Assembly: GCA_003021505.1 (NCBI GenBank)
Contig: PXPT01000025.1
Location: forward strand, 1 to 47,395
Reading direction: 5' to 3'
Source: Cyanobacteria bacterium QS_4_48_99
GTDB taxonomy: Bacteria; Cyanobacteriota; Cyanobacteriia; Cyanobacteriales; Rubidibacteraceae
Length of the DNA: 47,395 nucleotides
Shown: in pieces, positions 16,382 through 25,188 of the stretch
Position numbering within the stretch: the first letter of the stretch is position 1
How the letters are laid out: every line of letters begins with the position of its first letter
The notes under the pieces: model-generated
The model's database searches: none
Seen by the model: only the letters and a program-made list of their open reading frames with translations
What the model was told of the DNA's origin: nothing
Program-made: the position numbers and the translations under genes

Positions 16382-17047
16382 ATGACGATCGCACAGCAAA
16401 CTTCCACTAAACAAGACATCCTCCAACATCTCCTTAAGCAAGGTCAAGCAACCGCCCAGGAACTTGCCCAGGCCTTGGATATTAGCCCCCAAGCGAGTCG
16501 CCGTCATCTGAAAGAACTTGGAGGAGAAGGACTGGTGAAACATCAGTCAGTGCGAAGCGGGATGGGTCGTCCTCAGCACACGTATCAGCTCACTCGTCAA
16601 GGGCGCGATCACTTACCCAGTTACTATAGCGAATTTGCGGTTTCTTTTTTGGATGCGCTAGCAGAAACAGGGGGGGAAGAACAGGTGAGTGCAGTTTTGC
16701 GGAAGCAGTGGGAACGCAAAGCAGTCGAATACCGTAAATTTATGGGAGAAGGCTCGCTGCAAGAACGGGTGGCTAACTTAGTTCAACTGCGCCAACAAGA
16801 GGGTTACATGGCAGAGTGGTCTCCTGTCGAAGCTGGTGAGGCGCAACAAAAGTTTTTCTTAGCAGAACACAATTGTGCCATTTCTGAGGTAGCCGAGTCT
16901 TATCCCAGTGTTTGTGGACAGGAATTAGAGATGTTTGCGGCTGTCTTGCCCGATTGTACAGTAGAGCGCACCCACTGGCTAAACAACGGAGAACACCGTT
17001 GCGGATATTTAATTGAAGCGAAAAGCATTCCTAAATCTGATTTATGA
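16382..17047 (+). CDS. sufR: Fe-S-dependent repressor SufR
   Basis: SufR is a DeoR-type winged-helix repressor that binds [4Fe-4S] and represses sufBCDS and itself when clusters are sufficient. The 221-residue protein has an N-terminal helix-turn-helix (about 12-62, ALDISPQASRRHLKELGGEGLV). All four conserved cysteines are present at 165, 178, 192 and 207, giving the characteristic C-x12-C-x13-C-x14-C spacing. It is divergent from sufB across the operator. Its stop overlaps the next start (ATGA), so the small downstream protein is probably made from the same message. Confidence 0.95.
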   Translation: MTIAQQTSTKQDILQHLLKQGQATAQELAQALDISPQASRRHLKELGGEGLVKHQSVRSGMGRPQHTYQLTRQGRDHLPSYYSEFAVSFLDALAETGGEEQVSAVLRKQWERKAVEYRKFMGEGSLQERVANLVQLRQQEGYMAEWSPVEAGEAQQKFFLAEHNCAISEVAESYPSVCGQELEMFAAVLPDCTVERTHWLNNGEHRCGYLIEAKSIPKSDL

Positions 17048-17304
17048 GTGAAGCACAGCAATCATCCACCCACCAATTTTTAACTCCAGAAGAATCAGCA
17101 GATGTAGACAAAGCGCTGCTCTCTTCTCCCGAAAAGTTTCTCACCCGGCTAACGATTTCATCTCAGCGAGTGTTACAAATTATTGCCAAAGATGTAGGAG
17201 TTCCGATTGAAGAACTTACTCACCAGCAAATTGTGGATTGGTTTGAAGAAGATGGGAAAATTCGACGAGAGCAAGGCATCGATGCAGCCACTTTGAAGTG
17301 GTAG
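17044..17304 (+). CDS. Small conserved-looking protein co-transcribed with sufR
   Basis: I do not recognise a family for this 86-residue acidic, helical protein. Its start overlaps the sufR stop by 4 nt, implying translational coupling. Visible features are LTPEESADVDKALLSSPEKFLTRL, a central amphipathic helix (SSQRVLQIIAKDVG), and QQIVDWFEEDGKIRREQG near the C terminus. It has no cysteines and no membrane segment. The position suggests a role in cluster control or a general cyanobacterial function, but nothing in the sequence proves that. The facing cupin frame overlaps its last 89 nt. Confidence 0.7.
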   Translation: MSEAQQSSTHQFLTPEESADVDKALLSSPEKFLTRLTISSQRVLQIIAKDVGVPIEELTHQQIVDWFEEDGKIRREQGIDAATLKW

Positions 17305-17755
17305 GCGAGTCCGCTTGTGTTGCATCGTTATGGGAAGCGGAGGTGCGGAGGTGCAGAGGGGAAATAGTTTCGGATTGCGTTAGTCTCTCCTCTGCTCCTC
17401 TGCTACCCTGCTCCCCTTGTCCCCGCGTCATTTCCCCTAACGATTCCGTAGCTGTTGTCAAATCGAAAGTAACAGTAGGCTTTAGAGGGCGATAATCCCG
17501 CTCATGAGCTGAACCGTGACGTAGCACCGCGTTCACCACTAAACAGTCTTCAGGATTGGGGTTAATGGAAGCATGAGGAACACTAGGAGGAATTTTCACC
17601 ACCTGCGGCTGGCGATCGCTCAGGGGAACATATCGATACTCCCGATTCTGCAATACTACCAGAACAAAGCTTCTCTTAACTACAAAAAGCTGATCAGTCT
17701 GAAATCGATGCATAAACAGATCATCCACGGTTTTCGCCTGAACCTGAACCAGCAT
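17216..17755 (-). CDS. RmlC-like cupin-fold protein with repeat-derived tail
   Basis: Residues 1 to about 105 look like a single cupin barrel of the RmlC/sugar-epimerase-like kind: FMHRFQTDQLFVVKRSFVLVVLQNREYRYVPLSDRQP, IPPSVPHASIN and VNAVLRHGSAHERDYRPL. Function is unknown. I start at the ATG at 17755; a TTG 18 nt upstream is less likely. From about residue 108 the frame runs through a GGGGAGCAGAGG-type repeat (GEMTRGQGEQGSRGAEER) and then antisense through the end of the facing gene. The last 70 or so residues are therefore not ancestral. The true stop was probably displaced by the repeat. Confidence 0.6.
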   Translation of the reverse strand: MLVQVQAKTVDDLFMHRFQTDQLFVVKRSFVLVVLQNREYRYVPLSDRQPQVVKIPPSVPHASINPNPEDCLVVNAVLRHGSAHERDYRPLKPTVTFDLTTATESLGEMTRGQGEQGSRGAEERLTQSETISPLHLRTSASHNDATQADSPTTSKWLHRCLALVEFSHLLQTNPQFAGE

Positions 17756-18067
17756 CGTCTCGTAACAAAACAATTAACAATCCAAAATTAACAATCCAAA
17801 AAAAGGATTCATGCCCATACCGTTTATGAAATAAACATCCAAGCACTCTTCCTTTTTCGAGCTCATTCCTTTTAAAGAATTGAGTCCTAATTTTTAATTT
17901 TGCATTTTGAACTTTGAATTGGAGCGAAGCGACTTAATCGACTCTAGCGGGGGAATCTCGATTCCGGCGATCGCTGCCATGTTCAGTCTGCTCTTCCTCA
18001 AAGCGCTTACCCCAATTTAAGAGACTGAGCGATTAAAAATGTTGAAATGCTACGCCAAATTACCAGT
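17756..18067. other. AT-rich spacer, cupin to pgi
   Basis: No gene found. It holds AATTAACAATCCAAAATTAAC-type units (about 17770-17800), an AT-rich TTTTTAATTTTGCATTTTGAA block (about 17890-17920), a GGAGCGAAGCGAC unit (about 17921-17933, seen again near 34585 and as its complement at the end of the thioesterase gene) and a HIP1 site near 17968. Confidence 0.6.
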
Positions 18068-19663
18068 TTATGCTGAGTTTTCCCACGACACCATGAGGCT
18101 ACTAGGTTGACCAAAATTGCCCTGAAATACCACGCCTCGTTGATTGGCATGGAGGTGGCGCAAAATCTTGTAAACCACCTCGACTTGCTCAGGGGCTTCC
18201 GCTTTTTCGGCAAGCTGGGATAAGGAAAGGGGAACATTTTCCGCCTGTAAAATCTCCACTATCCGGTTTTGGAGTTCCAGCACATAAGCAGCCGCCTTTT
18301 TACCCGCTTCCACCCCTGGTTGATGGTAAGCATTGATATTAATCAGGGAAGCATAAAAACCCACAGTTCGCTCGTAGAGGGCAATAAGCGCACCTATTCT
18401 CCTGGGAGTGACATCAGGGATGGTAATCGTAATCGAGTCCCGCCCATTTTCGTAAAGTGCCCGACGCGTTCCTTGCAATAAACCCGAGAGATAATCTCCA
18501 GAAGTGATGCCTGGTTCCACTTCCACTGACTCGCTTTCTCGCTTTTTTAAAACCTCCACAAACGTAACAAAAAAGTTCGCAATCCCCTCTCGAAGCTGCT
18601 GGACATAAGCGTGTTGGTCAGTTGTGCCTTTGTTACCATACACGGCAATTCCCTGATGGACGGTATTGCCATCGAGGTCTTTCTCTTTGCCGAGGGATTC
18701 CATCACCAACTGCTGGAGGTAGCGAGTCAACAACTCTAAACTATCCTTGTAGGGCAGCACTACCATATCTTTTATCCCTTTCCCATTCCCAGCAAAATAC
18801 CAGCAGAGTGCTAGCAAGGCAGCCGGATTGGTTTTAAGCTGATGTTTGCGGGTGGTGTCATCCATCGCCTTAGCACCATCGAGCATTGACCGGATGTCAA
18901 TGCCTTGTAAAGCTGCCGGGACTAAGCCCACTGCCGACATTTCCGAAGTTCGCCCTCCTACCCAGTCGTGCATGGGGAAGGTTGCCAGCCAGCCTTGGGA
19001 GTTTGCTATCTGGTCTAATTTACTGTCTACCCCCGTAATGGCAATCGCGTGGGGGGCAAAGTTGAGGTTTTGTGCCTGGTAAGCTTTTTGAACCTCAATC
19101 ATGCCGTTGTGCGCCTCTGCGGTTCCCCCAGACTTGGAGATGACGATAACTAGGGTGCGATTGAGGCGATTTTGGAGTTGATAGAGCGTTCTATCGATGC
19201 CAGCGGGGTCTGTGTTGTCGAGAAAATGAATTGCTAGGGGTGGCTCAGTCGGGGCGAGAGCCTTACGCACGAACTGGGGACCAAGGGCAGAACCGCCAAT
19301 GCCGATGGAGATAATATCTGTAAATTTGTCGGCGTTGGGAGGATGAATTTCACCCCGGTGAACTTGACTGGCAAAGGTTTCAACGTGTTCTATATTTTCG
19401 ACAATTTCTTGTTTGAGGTTGGAGGTAGGAGCAATATCTGGGTTTCGCAGCCAGTAATGACCCACCATGCGGTTTTCATCGGGATTAGCGATCGCGCCTC
19501 CCTCTAAAGCATCCATGTCCTGAAATGCCTTCTCAAATCTGGGCTTCATCGCTTCGACAAAGGCATCGTCAAAGCGCATCCGGCTCACATCCAGGTAAAA
19601 ACCCAGTTCTTCGTTGTAATAGAGCCAGTCCTGATAGCGTTGCCACAGTGCAGCCTTGTCCAT
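18068..19663 (-). CDS. pgi: Glucose-6-phosphate isomerase
   Basis: Pgi interconverts glucose-6-phosphate and fructose-6-phosphate, linking photosynthate to glycogen and the pentose phosphate routes. The 531-residue protein has the sugar-phosphate-binding [22 protein letters not shown], the [14 protein letters not shown] signature and the C-terminal [29 protein letters not shown] with catalytic Lys. Length matches cyanobacterial Pgi. The ATG at 19663 begins [14 protein letters not shown], the expected N terminus. It is monocistronic and divergent from the transporter pair. Confidence 0.96.
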   Translation of the reverse strand: MDKAALWQRYQDWLYYNEELGFYLDVSRMRFDDAFVEAMKPRFEKAFQDMDALEGGAIANPDENRMVGHYWLRNPDIAPTSNLKQEIVENIEHVETFASQVHRGEIHPPNADKFTDIISIGIGGSALGPQFVRKALAPTEPPLAIHFLDNTDPAGIDRTLYQLQNRLNRTLVIVISKSGGTAEAHNGMIEVQKAYQAQNLNFAPHAIAITGVDSKLDQIANSQGWLATFPMHDWVGGRTSEMSAVGLVPAALQGIDIRSMLDGAKAMDDTTRKHQLKTNPAALLALCWYFAGNGKGIKDMVVLPYKDSLELLTRYLQQLVMESLGKEKDLDGNTVHQGIAVYGNKGTTDQHAYVQQLREGIANFFVTFVEVLKKRESESVEVEPGITSGDYLSGLLQGTRRALYENGRDSITITIPDVTPRRIGALIALYERTVGFYASLININAYHQPGVEAGKKAAAYVLELQNRIVEILQAENVPLSLSQLAEKAEAPEQVEVVYKILRHLHANQRGVVFQGNFGQPSSLMVSWENSA

Positions 19664-19875
19664 GTTACTCTCTTGTCAAACTTGCTTTCTCATCTCTCGT
19701 TTAGTTTAGAATACGCTCTCTTAAGTTTGAGTTACAGGTTGCAGGTTACAGGTTGAAGGTTGTTCGGCGAAGCCGTTCCCGTAGGGTAGGTTTATTGTTC
19801 CCCTGCTTCCCCTGCTTCCCCCGCTTCCCCTGCTTCCCCTGCTTTTTTCTCCCAAGCAATTAACTTTAATCGCTT
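19664..19875. repeat. Repeat-filled divergent spacer, pgi to permease gene
   Basis: Contains CAGGTTGCAGGTTACAGGTT (a 7-10 bp direct repeat, about 19735-19755), a TTCGGCGAAGCCGTTCCCGT unit (about 19763-19782) and five tandem 9-bp CCCCTGCTT-type units (about 19800-19845). Upstream signals for the permease must lie within or beyond these. Confidence 0.65.
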
Positions 19876-20961
19876 ATGGCTGATTATGCTGGTTATCTCG
19901 TTTATCTAACCATTTCCACTGGGCTATTTGGCTTGTTTGCTCTGGGGTTAAATTTACAATGGGGCTTCACGGGTCTGATTAATTTTGGGCACGTTGCCTT
20001 TATGACAGTTGGGGCTTATGCCACCGTTTTGTTAAGTTCCCAGGGCGTTCCTATTATCATCGCCGCGATGGCCGGGGCAGTTTTAGCGGCTTTACTAGGA
20101 CTATTGATTGGAACCTCAACACTACGGCTACGAGAAGATTACTTGGCGATTGTCACCATTGGGGTTTCAGAATTCTTACGCCTGGTGGTACAAAACGAAG
20201 AATGGCTCACCCAAGGCTCATTCGGAGTGCAAAGCTTTCCGCTACCTCTAGTACAGTTTAGTCCCAACCCATTTGGGAAAGGGGTAATGATTGCCATCCT
20301 GACTTTAATCGCCGCTTTAGCAGGCTGGCGGCTTTGGCGAGGGATTTTCCAGCAGGGAAAGCCCATCGATTTACTGGTTTGGGGAGTGGCGGCAACGACT
20401 TTAGGTTTACTGCTTTACCTCAGTGGCGCAGTTGCCCTCTTGAACTACACCTACAAAGCGGGACTAATGCTGTTGGTGCTAATCGCGTTGGCACTAGTGT
20501 ATGGGGGATTAGAATCATTAGTGCGATCGCCTTGGGGACGAGTTCTTAAAGCAATCCGAGAAGATGAACAAGTCCCCCTTGCCCTAGGCAAAGATGTGTT
20601 TTGGTATAAATTACAAGCCTTCATGTTAGGGGGAGCGATCGCCGGGATTGCTGGCGCCTTTTATGCTTGGCAGCTTACCACCGTATATCCCACCAATTTT
20701 GAACCCCTAATCAGCTTCTATGCCTGGACAATTGTGCTTTTAGGTGGGGCTGGCAATAATGCAGGCACGCTGTTGGGAGCAGTGATTTTCTGGGCATACG
20801 ATTCACTCACGCGCTTTGTCCTCCCCCAATTCGTTCCCCTCGACGATGCTCGCTTAGGGGCATTTCGGATTATGATTATTGGTTTAATTCTGATGGTACT
20901 GATGGTGTGGCGTCCTCAAGGTATTTTAGGTAGAAAGGAGGAACTTACCCTTGGTCGATGA
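19876..20961 (+). CDS. livM: LivM-type branched-chain/neutral amino acid ABC transporter permease
   Basis: The 361-residue inner-membrane permease belongs to the LivM side of the HAAT (hydrophobic amino acid) ABC family, which in cyanobacteria includes the Nat and urea (Urt) systems. It has about eight or nine hydrophobic segments. The family landmarks are GLNLQWGFTGLINFGHVAFM near the N terminus and, later, GRVLKAIREDEQVPLALGKDVFWYKLQAFMLGGAIAGIAGAFYA, the coupling-helix region. It overlaps the ATPase gene by 11 nt. No binding protein or LivH partner is adjacent. The substrate is inferred only from the family. Confidence 0.88.
   Translation: MADYAGYLVYLTISTGLFGLFALGLNLQWGFTGLINFGHVAFMTVGAYATVLLSSQGVPIIIAAMAGAVLAALLGLLIGTSTLRLREDYLAIVTIGVSEFLRLVVQNEEWLTQGSFGVQSFPLPLVQFSPNPFGKGVMIAILTLIAALAGWRLWRGIFQQGKPIDLLVWGVAATTLGLLLYLSGAVALLNYTYKAGLMLLVLIALALVYGGLESLVRSPWGRVLKAIREDEQVPLALGKDVFWYKLQAFMLGGAIAGIAGAFYAWQLTTVYPTNFEPLISFYAWTIVLLGGAGNNAGTLLGAVIFWAYDSLTRFVLPQFVPLDDARLGAFRIMIIGLILMVLMVWRPQGILGRKEELTLGR
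20934..20941 (+). promoter_or_regulatory. Shine-Dalgarno that decides a TTG start for the ATPase
   Basis: AAAGGAGG at 20934-20941 lies inside the end of the permease gene and 9 nt before the TTG at 20951. The next in-frame ATG (20987) has no comparable site, so TTG is the likely start. Confidence 0.7.
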
Positions 20962-21772
20962 TTCGGTAAAGCAACCCGAATCGGGGATGGAGCAGAAGGA
21001 GCAGTCTAGCTCTACCCCTTCGCTATTATCGGCAGAGAAACTATGCAAAAGCTTTGGCGGCATCGCAGCAGTGGACAATGCCCAAATCTTCGTCCCGCAG
21101 GGAAATATCACCGGATTGATTGGTCCCAATGGGGCTGGGAAAACCACGCTGTTCAATCTCCTCTCCAACTTCCTTCGCCCAGACAAAGGACAAGTCATTT
21201 TTGATGGCGAGCCCATACAGCACCTGCAACCCCACCAAATTGCCCAACAGGGAATGGTACGCACCTTTCAAGTAGCGCGGGTTCTCTCCCGGCTGTCCGT
21301 GATGGAAAATATGCTGCTGGGGGCACAAAAACAAACTGGGGAAAACCTCTTGCGAGTTTGGTTTCGGCATCGGCAGGTGGCGCAAGAAGAACGAAGAAAC
21401 AAAGAACAGGCAATGTCCATTCTCGAATCCGTGGGGCTAGCGCCTCAGGCAGATGAGTATGCTGGGGCACTGTCTGGGGGGCAACGTAAACTTCTAGAAA
21501 TCGCTCGGGCAATGATGACTCGTCCGAAACTGATTTTGCTAGATGAACCTGCTGCTGGCGTGAATCCCACGCTAGTTAATCAAATCTGCGAACATATAGT
21601 TAGCTGGAATCGAGAAGGAATGTCGTTTCTGGTGGTGGAGCACAATATGGATGTAATTATGTCACTGTGCCATTCTGTCTGGGTATTAGCGGAAGGGAAG
21701 AATCTCGCTCACGGCACACCAGCAGAAATTCAGACAAACTCGCAAGTGCTGGAAGCCTATTTGGGGAATTGA
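20951..21772 (+). CDS. livG: LivG-type ABC transporter ATPase
   Basis: The 273-residue ATPase partners the preceding permease. It carries Walker A GPNGAGKTT, the Q-loop RTFQVARVLSRLSVMENM typical of LivG, the signature LSGGQRKLLEIARAMM, Walker B LILLDEPAAGVNP and the H-loop VVEHNMDVIM. The first 25 or so residues (Ser/Gln/Glu-rich) precede the conserved domain. It starts at TTG 20951, supported by AAAGGAGG. Overlap with the permease implies translational coupling. A second ATPase (LivF type), LivH and the binding protein are missing here. Confidence 0.9.
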   Translation: MVDDSVKQPESGMEQKEQSSSTPSLLSAEKLCKSFGGIAAVDNAQIFVPQGNITGLIGPNGAGKTTLFNLLSNFLRPDKGQVIFDGEPIQHLQPHQIAQQGMVRTFQVARVLSRLSVMENMLLGAQKQTGENLLRVWFRHRQVAQEERRNKEQAMSILESVGLAPQADEYAGALSGGQRKLLEIARAMMTRPKLILLDEPAAGVNPTLVNQICEHIVSWNREGMSFLVVEHNMDVIMSLCHSVWVLAEGKNLAHGTPAEIQTNSQVLEAYLGN

Positions 21773-21921
21773 ATTAGGAATGATGCGGGAGGGGACAAGG
21801 GGACAAGGTGACAAGGGTAAATAATGTTGTCCGCGTTGGTTCCTCTCCCCTGCCCCGAGGAAGCGGTGCCCCCCATCTCCATATCCTCCTAACCTTTGAA
21901 TTCAGCAACACCTTATCAAGT

Positions 21922-22329
21922 ATGCAGCGCACACTTCTCTTAGCAAAGATTCACAACTGCACGCTCACGGGAGCGAATTTAAACTACATTGGCAGTATTA
22001 GCGTTGATCGCGTTCTACTCGATGCGGCTGGGATTTTACCCCACGAGCAAGTGCAAGTCTTAAACATTACCAGTGGAGTGCGGTTATTAACTTATGCCAT
22101 TCCCGCTCCGGCGAACTCAGAGGCAGTGGAGCTGAATGGGGCTGCGGCACGATTGGGAACGAAAGGCGATCGCTTGATTATTATCGCCTATGGACAGTTC
22201 ACGCCCGAAGAAATCAAGCACCATTATCCCACTGTTGCCTTCGTAGACGAAAATAATCAGTTATTAAAAGTCGAGGGCGACAACAAGGAGGAGGCACAAG
22301 CACAATCCCATCAAGCTGCATTGCTATAG
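21922..22329 (+). CDS. panD: Aspartate 1-decarboxylase proenzyme
   Basis: PanD makes beta-alanine for pantothenate and CoA. The 135-residue proenzyme has the self-cleavage site Gly24-Ser25 in NYIGSISVD, which yields the pyruvoyl group, and the family motifs [46 protein letters not shown] start at the ATG at 21922, giving the canonical [18 protein letters not shown]. The longer open frame only adds repeat-like sequence. The last 15 residues are Glu/Gln/Ala-rich. The next gene follows after 9 nt and probably shares the transcript. Confidence 0.95.
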   Translation: MQRTLLLAKIHNCTLTGANLNYIGSISVDRVLLDAAGILPHEQVQVLNITSGVRLLTYAIPAPANSEAVELNGAAARLGTKGDRLIIIAYGQFTPEEIKHHYPTVAFVDENNQLLKVEGDNKEEAQAQSHQAALL

Positions 22330-22338
22330 GAGACTCTA

Positions 22339-23271
22339 ATGAAGTGGCTGATTAGATTGGTTAATCGGTTTTGGATTAGGAAATTTCCCCAATTGCATCT
22401 CAGTCGTGGGATTGTAGCAATTATTTTAAAGTTAAAATCAGAGATCCAAAATCCGAAGTTCGGGGATGGGCATGAAACCCAAAAATTGTTGAATCCAAGA
22501 TCTAAAATCCCCAATCCCAAATTCTTTATCTGTATTGGTTTGGTGTTGATGGTGACGCTTGCCTTCCCGATGGAGGCGAAGGCACAGCCAGAGCAGGAGG
22601 ATACCCCGCAAGTTACACCCATTGCCCAAACTGAGGATCTAGAGATCAGCTCTGCCAAAGTTAGCTACTTAGCAGATTTGGATTTGTTCGTGTTTGAGCA
22701 ACAGGTAAATGGTGTGGTTGGGAAAACGCTTCCAGAAGCTAAGGGAAAGCTAGATGGCGCTCCCGTGCTGGGTTACATTTTCCCGACAACGCTCAATCCA
22801 GCTGATGTCGGCTTTGGTGCGACAGGGGGGATGGTTGCTTTAGCTGTCACCTCTCACCCTGACTTCGATGACACGCCCATGCGGGACGAAAACAATGACA
22901 GCAACTATGATAATGATGGTCAAGTTTTACATTCCCATTGGGTAGTATTAGTTAGGGATGAGCGCGTCCCTGGTAAATTATCAGTGAAGGAAACCCAGCT
23001 AGATGTGAGTGGGGTTCTACCGCCTACTAGTTCGGAAATGCCGATTTACCTTGACTCCCCAAGCTTGGCGGTTATCACAGATCAAGATACATTAAAAGTT
23101 TTAGTACCTGCCCCAAGAGTTAGCCAGAAAAAGAATTTTAATTTTGATGCTATCACTGCGTATATGGAAGTTAATACCTCATCGAGTGATAAACCGATGC
23201 TGGGTGTTCATAAAGTGTACAGCGTTTGCTCTGGGGATCTTAGTCTTCCCTACACGGTGGAGAAGAAATAG
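22339..23271 (+). CDS. Secreted protein of unknown function with displaced signal peptide
   Basis: I recognise no named domain in this 310-residue protein. AGGAG lies 7 nt before the ATG at 22339. The secretory signal core (FFICIGLVLMVTLAFPMEAKA) begins only at about residue 62. Residues about 33-60 (EIQNPKFGDG...NPRSKIPNPK) come from AATCCAAAATCC-type repeat DNA, so an insertion seems to have separated the original start from the signal. The mature part has a FVFEQQVNGVVGKTLPEA segment, SHPDFDDTPMRDENNDSNYD (calcium-loop-like acidic run) and HSHWVVLVRDERV. It lies 9 nt after panD but the link looks incidental. Confidence 0.65.
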   Translation: MKWLIRLVNRFWIRKFPQLHLSRGIVAIILKLKSEIQNPKFGDGHETQKLLNPRSKIPNPKFFICIGLVLMVTLAFPMEAKAQPEQEDTPQVTPIAQTEDLEISSAKVSYLADLDLFVFEQQVNGVVGKTLPEAKGKLDGAPVLGYIFPTTLNPADVGFGATGGMVALAVTSHPDFDDTPMRDENNDSNYDNDGQVLHSHWVVLVRDERVPGKLSVKETQLDVSGVLPPTSSEMPIYLDSPSLAVITDQDTLKVLVPAPRVSQKKNFNFDAITAYMEVNTSSSDKPMLGVHKVYSVCSGDLSLPYTVEKK

Positions 23272-23317
23272 TGATTTGTAAGTCGTAATAACGAACTACG
23301 AATTACGAATTTCCTCC

Positions 23318-23785
23318 TTAAAGGTAGCGCAACTGAATCTGAATATTTGTACTCGAACCTGCTACCACGACGACGGACTTTCCAAACTTGGGTGGACCCG
23401 TGGCAATGGTAGGATTTCTAGAGAAGCCAAAGCCTTCTGTGGGAATTCCAAAAACATTGCGATTGGCTTGGCGATCGCCATTCGTATCATGGAGGACTGC
23501 TACAGCATAACTTCCTGATTCCAAATTTCTGAAATTAACTAATTGGGGTGTGTCAGTAATTTCTAAACACTGCTGCCGCACTGCACTGCCAGCGCGAGTC
23601 GGAAAACCTTTAGCACCTGCAAAGAGACTCAGACAAACCTGCCCATCCTGATTTCTTATTCCCTTAATTTCCACTGTCAAGTTGCTAGTTAAACTTGCTC
23701 TCACACTGCTTAGGAACCCGATATTTCCCAAAACTGTTAGTAGCAACACACCCACTCGCCATGAACTAGATTGAAGTAATTTCAT
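23318..23785 (-). CDS. DUF2141 secreted protein
   Basis: The 155-residue protein has an N-terminal signal peptide (about 1-30, VGVLLLTVLGNIGFLSSVRA) and a DUF2141 domain: LTVEIKGIRNQDGQVCLSLF, a central FRNLESGSYAVAVLHDTNGDRQANRN and the ending EGFGFSRNP. DUF2141 proteins are periplasmic beta-sandwich proteins of unknown function. Its ATG overlaps the DUF445 gene by one base, so the two are an operon. Confidence 0.85.
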   Translation of the reverse strand: MKLLQSSSWRVGVLLLTVLGNIGFLSSVRASLTSNLTVEIKGIRNQDGQVCLSLFAGAKGFPTRAGSAVRQQCLEITDTPQLVNFRNLESGSYAVAVLHDTNGDRQANRNVFGIPTEGFGFSRNPTIATGPPKFGKSVVVVAGSSTNIQIQLRYL

Positions 23786-25014
23786 TAATTTAAAAACAGT
23801 AAAATCGCCTGAAATACCCCCACAACAAAACCTAAAAAGCCACCCAAATTAACAATCGCTTGTAATTCTTGTTTAACAATCCCTTGAACCGTCGTTTCTA
23901 GTTGAGCAGGGGAAGTGGCATTAACGCGATCAACAACCACCTGATCGATTGACAAAATGGGAATTACCTGCGCCACGATTTTTTCTAAATCTTGTTCGAG
24001 ATAACGTTCCAAAACCAAGGCGAGTTCTTTACTAATCACTTCCAGGGATGAATTAACTGCTGTAGAAGACTGTAGCCGCCTAAGTAGTAACACAGACACA
24101 TCGTCCCAGTCGATGGATTTTCCCAATTTTTGAATAAATTCAGTCCCTCTTTCACGAACGTAGTCACGAACAGCTTCGCGGGTAGTTTTGCGAAGTTGCC
24201 GCACTGTTGAGAGAGGCAAATTTTGTAAAGAAAGACTCTGTAACCAAGCTTGTAAGCGATCGCGCGTTTCCAGAGAAAGAATTAACTCCTCTAAGCGAGC
24301 ATTCGCTGTCTCCTTTTCATCTAGGCAAAATGCCCGCAAGCGCGTAAGCGTATTGCGCAAGCCAAACACATTCGCCACTACCCAATAAGTACCGCTTGAC
24401 TTTTCCCGAATACTCTCATCAATTACCTGAATATTGCGATCAGTAAGGACATCAACAATTGCCTGCCGCAAAACATCTGGCGGTAGCGCCACCTGTAAAA
24501 CCCAGTCAGAAAGCTGTCGCGCTTGACTTTCACTGAGCTGAAACTCTAACAAAACCTGGTCAAAAACTTGGTTAATTTGAGCTTCCAGAAAGTCGTCCCG
24601 GCGAGCCATAACTTTGAGGAGGCGGGGCAGAGACTCCTCAGTCAAATCCCGTAAAATATCGCCTACAATTTTGGCAGTTTTCTGCTCACGATCTTCGCCA
24701 ATTTGCTTTAGTGCCACCTGCAATAGCCAGAGAATTGCTGCTTGGACTCGCTCAGTTTGCAGCAAACGCCGCGCCAGATTTTGTAACTCCTCTGGTGTCA
24801 GCAGCGACTCCATAATCGTGTCGGAAGTCCGCTGTGCCAGGTTTTCTTGGTTGCGGGGAATCACACCAGGAGTAAAAGGAAGCCGACGTTTCCCGATGTA
24901 AATGGGCTTGTAGGGACGAAACAGCATTTTGATGGCTAAATCGTTAGTGAAGTAGCCAATAACTGCCCCCACAAGGGGCGGAACAAACAGAAACCAGAGA
25001 TTAGACAAATCCAC
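23785..25014 (-). CDS. DUF445 family membrane protein
   Basis: The 409-residue protein begins with a membrane segment ([27 protein letters not shown]), the family hallmark [18 protein letters not shown] and [13 protein letters not shown]. It continues with a long helical region containing a repeat of DRxxIQVI-type sequence, and ends in a second hydrophobic segment ([17 protein letters not shown]). Function is unknown; a membrane-tethered helical rod is plausible. It is the first gene of a pair with the DUF2141 gene. Confidence 0.88.
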   Translation of the reverse strand: MDLSNLWFLFVPPLVGAVIGYFTNDLAIKMLFRPYKPIYIGKRRLPFTPGVIPRNQENLAQRTSDTIMESLLTPEELQNLARRLLQTERVQAAILWLLQVALKQIGEDREQKTAKIVGDILRDLTEESLPRLLKVMARRDDFLEAQINQVFDQVLLEFQLSESQARQLSDWVLQVALPPDVLRQAIVDVLTDRNIQVIDESIREKSSGTYWVVANVFGLRNTLTRLRAFCLDEKETANARLEELILSLETRDRLQAWLQSLSLQNLPLSTVRQLRKTTREAVRDYVRERGTEFIQKLGKSIDWDDVSVLLLRRLQSSTAVNSSLEVISKELALVLERYLEQDLEKIVAQVIPILSIDQVVVDRVNATSPAQLETTVQGIVKQELQAIVNLGGFLGFVVGVFQAILLFLN

Positions 25015-25188
25015 AACTCAGTGACAAAATCCGGGACAAGGAGAAGCGGGGAAGCGGAGAAGCAGGGGAGTAGGGGATAAAAAAGCAGAGGGGCACAGGG
25101 GAAACAAACAGATTGATCCTTCACCTCCGCGCCTGGGCACCTCTGCCCCTCACTCCTCACTTAACCTCTCCTCACCTCCCCCATTCTA
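25015..25188. repeat. Purine/pyrimidine repeat spacer, menG to DUF445
   Basis: GGAGAAGCGGGGAAGCGGAG-type units (about 25039-25070) are followed by AGAGGGGCACAGGGGAAAC (about 25086-25104) and TCACTCCTCACTTAACC units. No gene. Confidence 0.65.
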
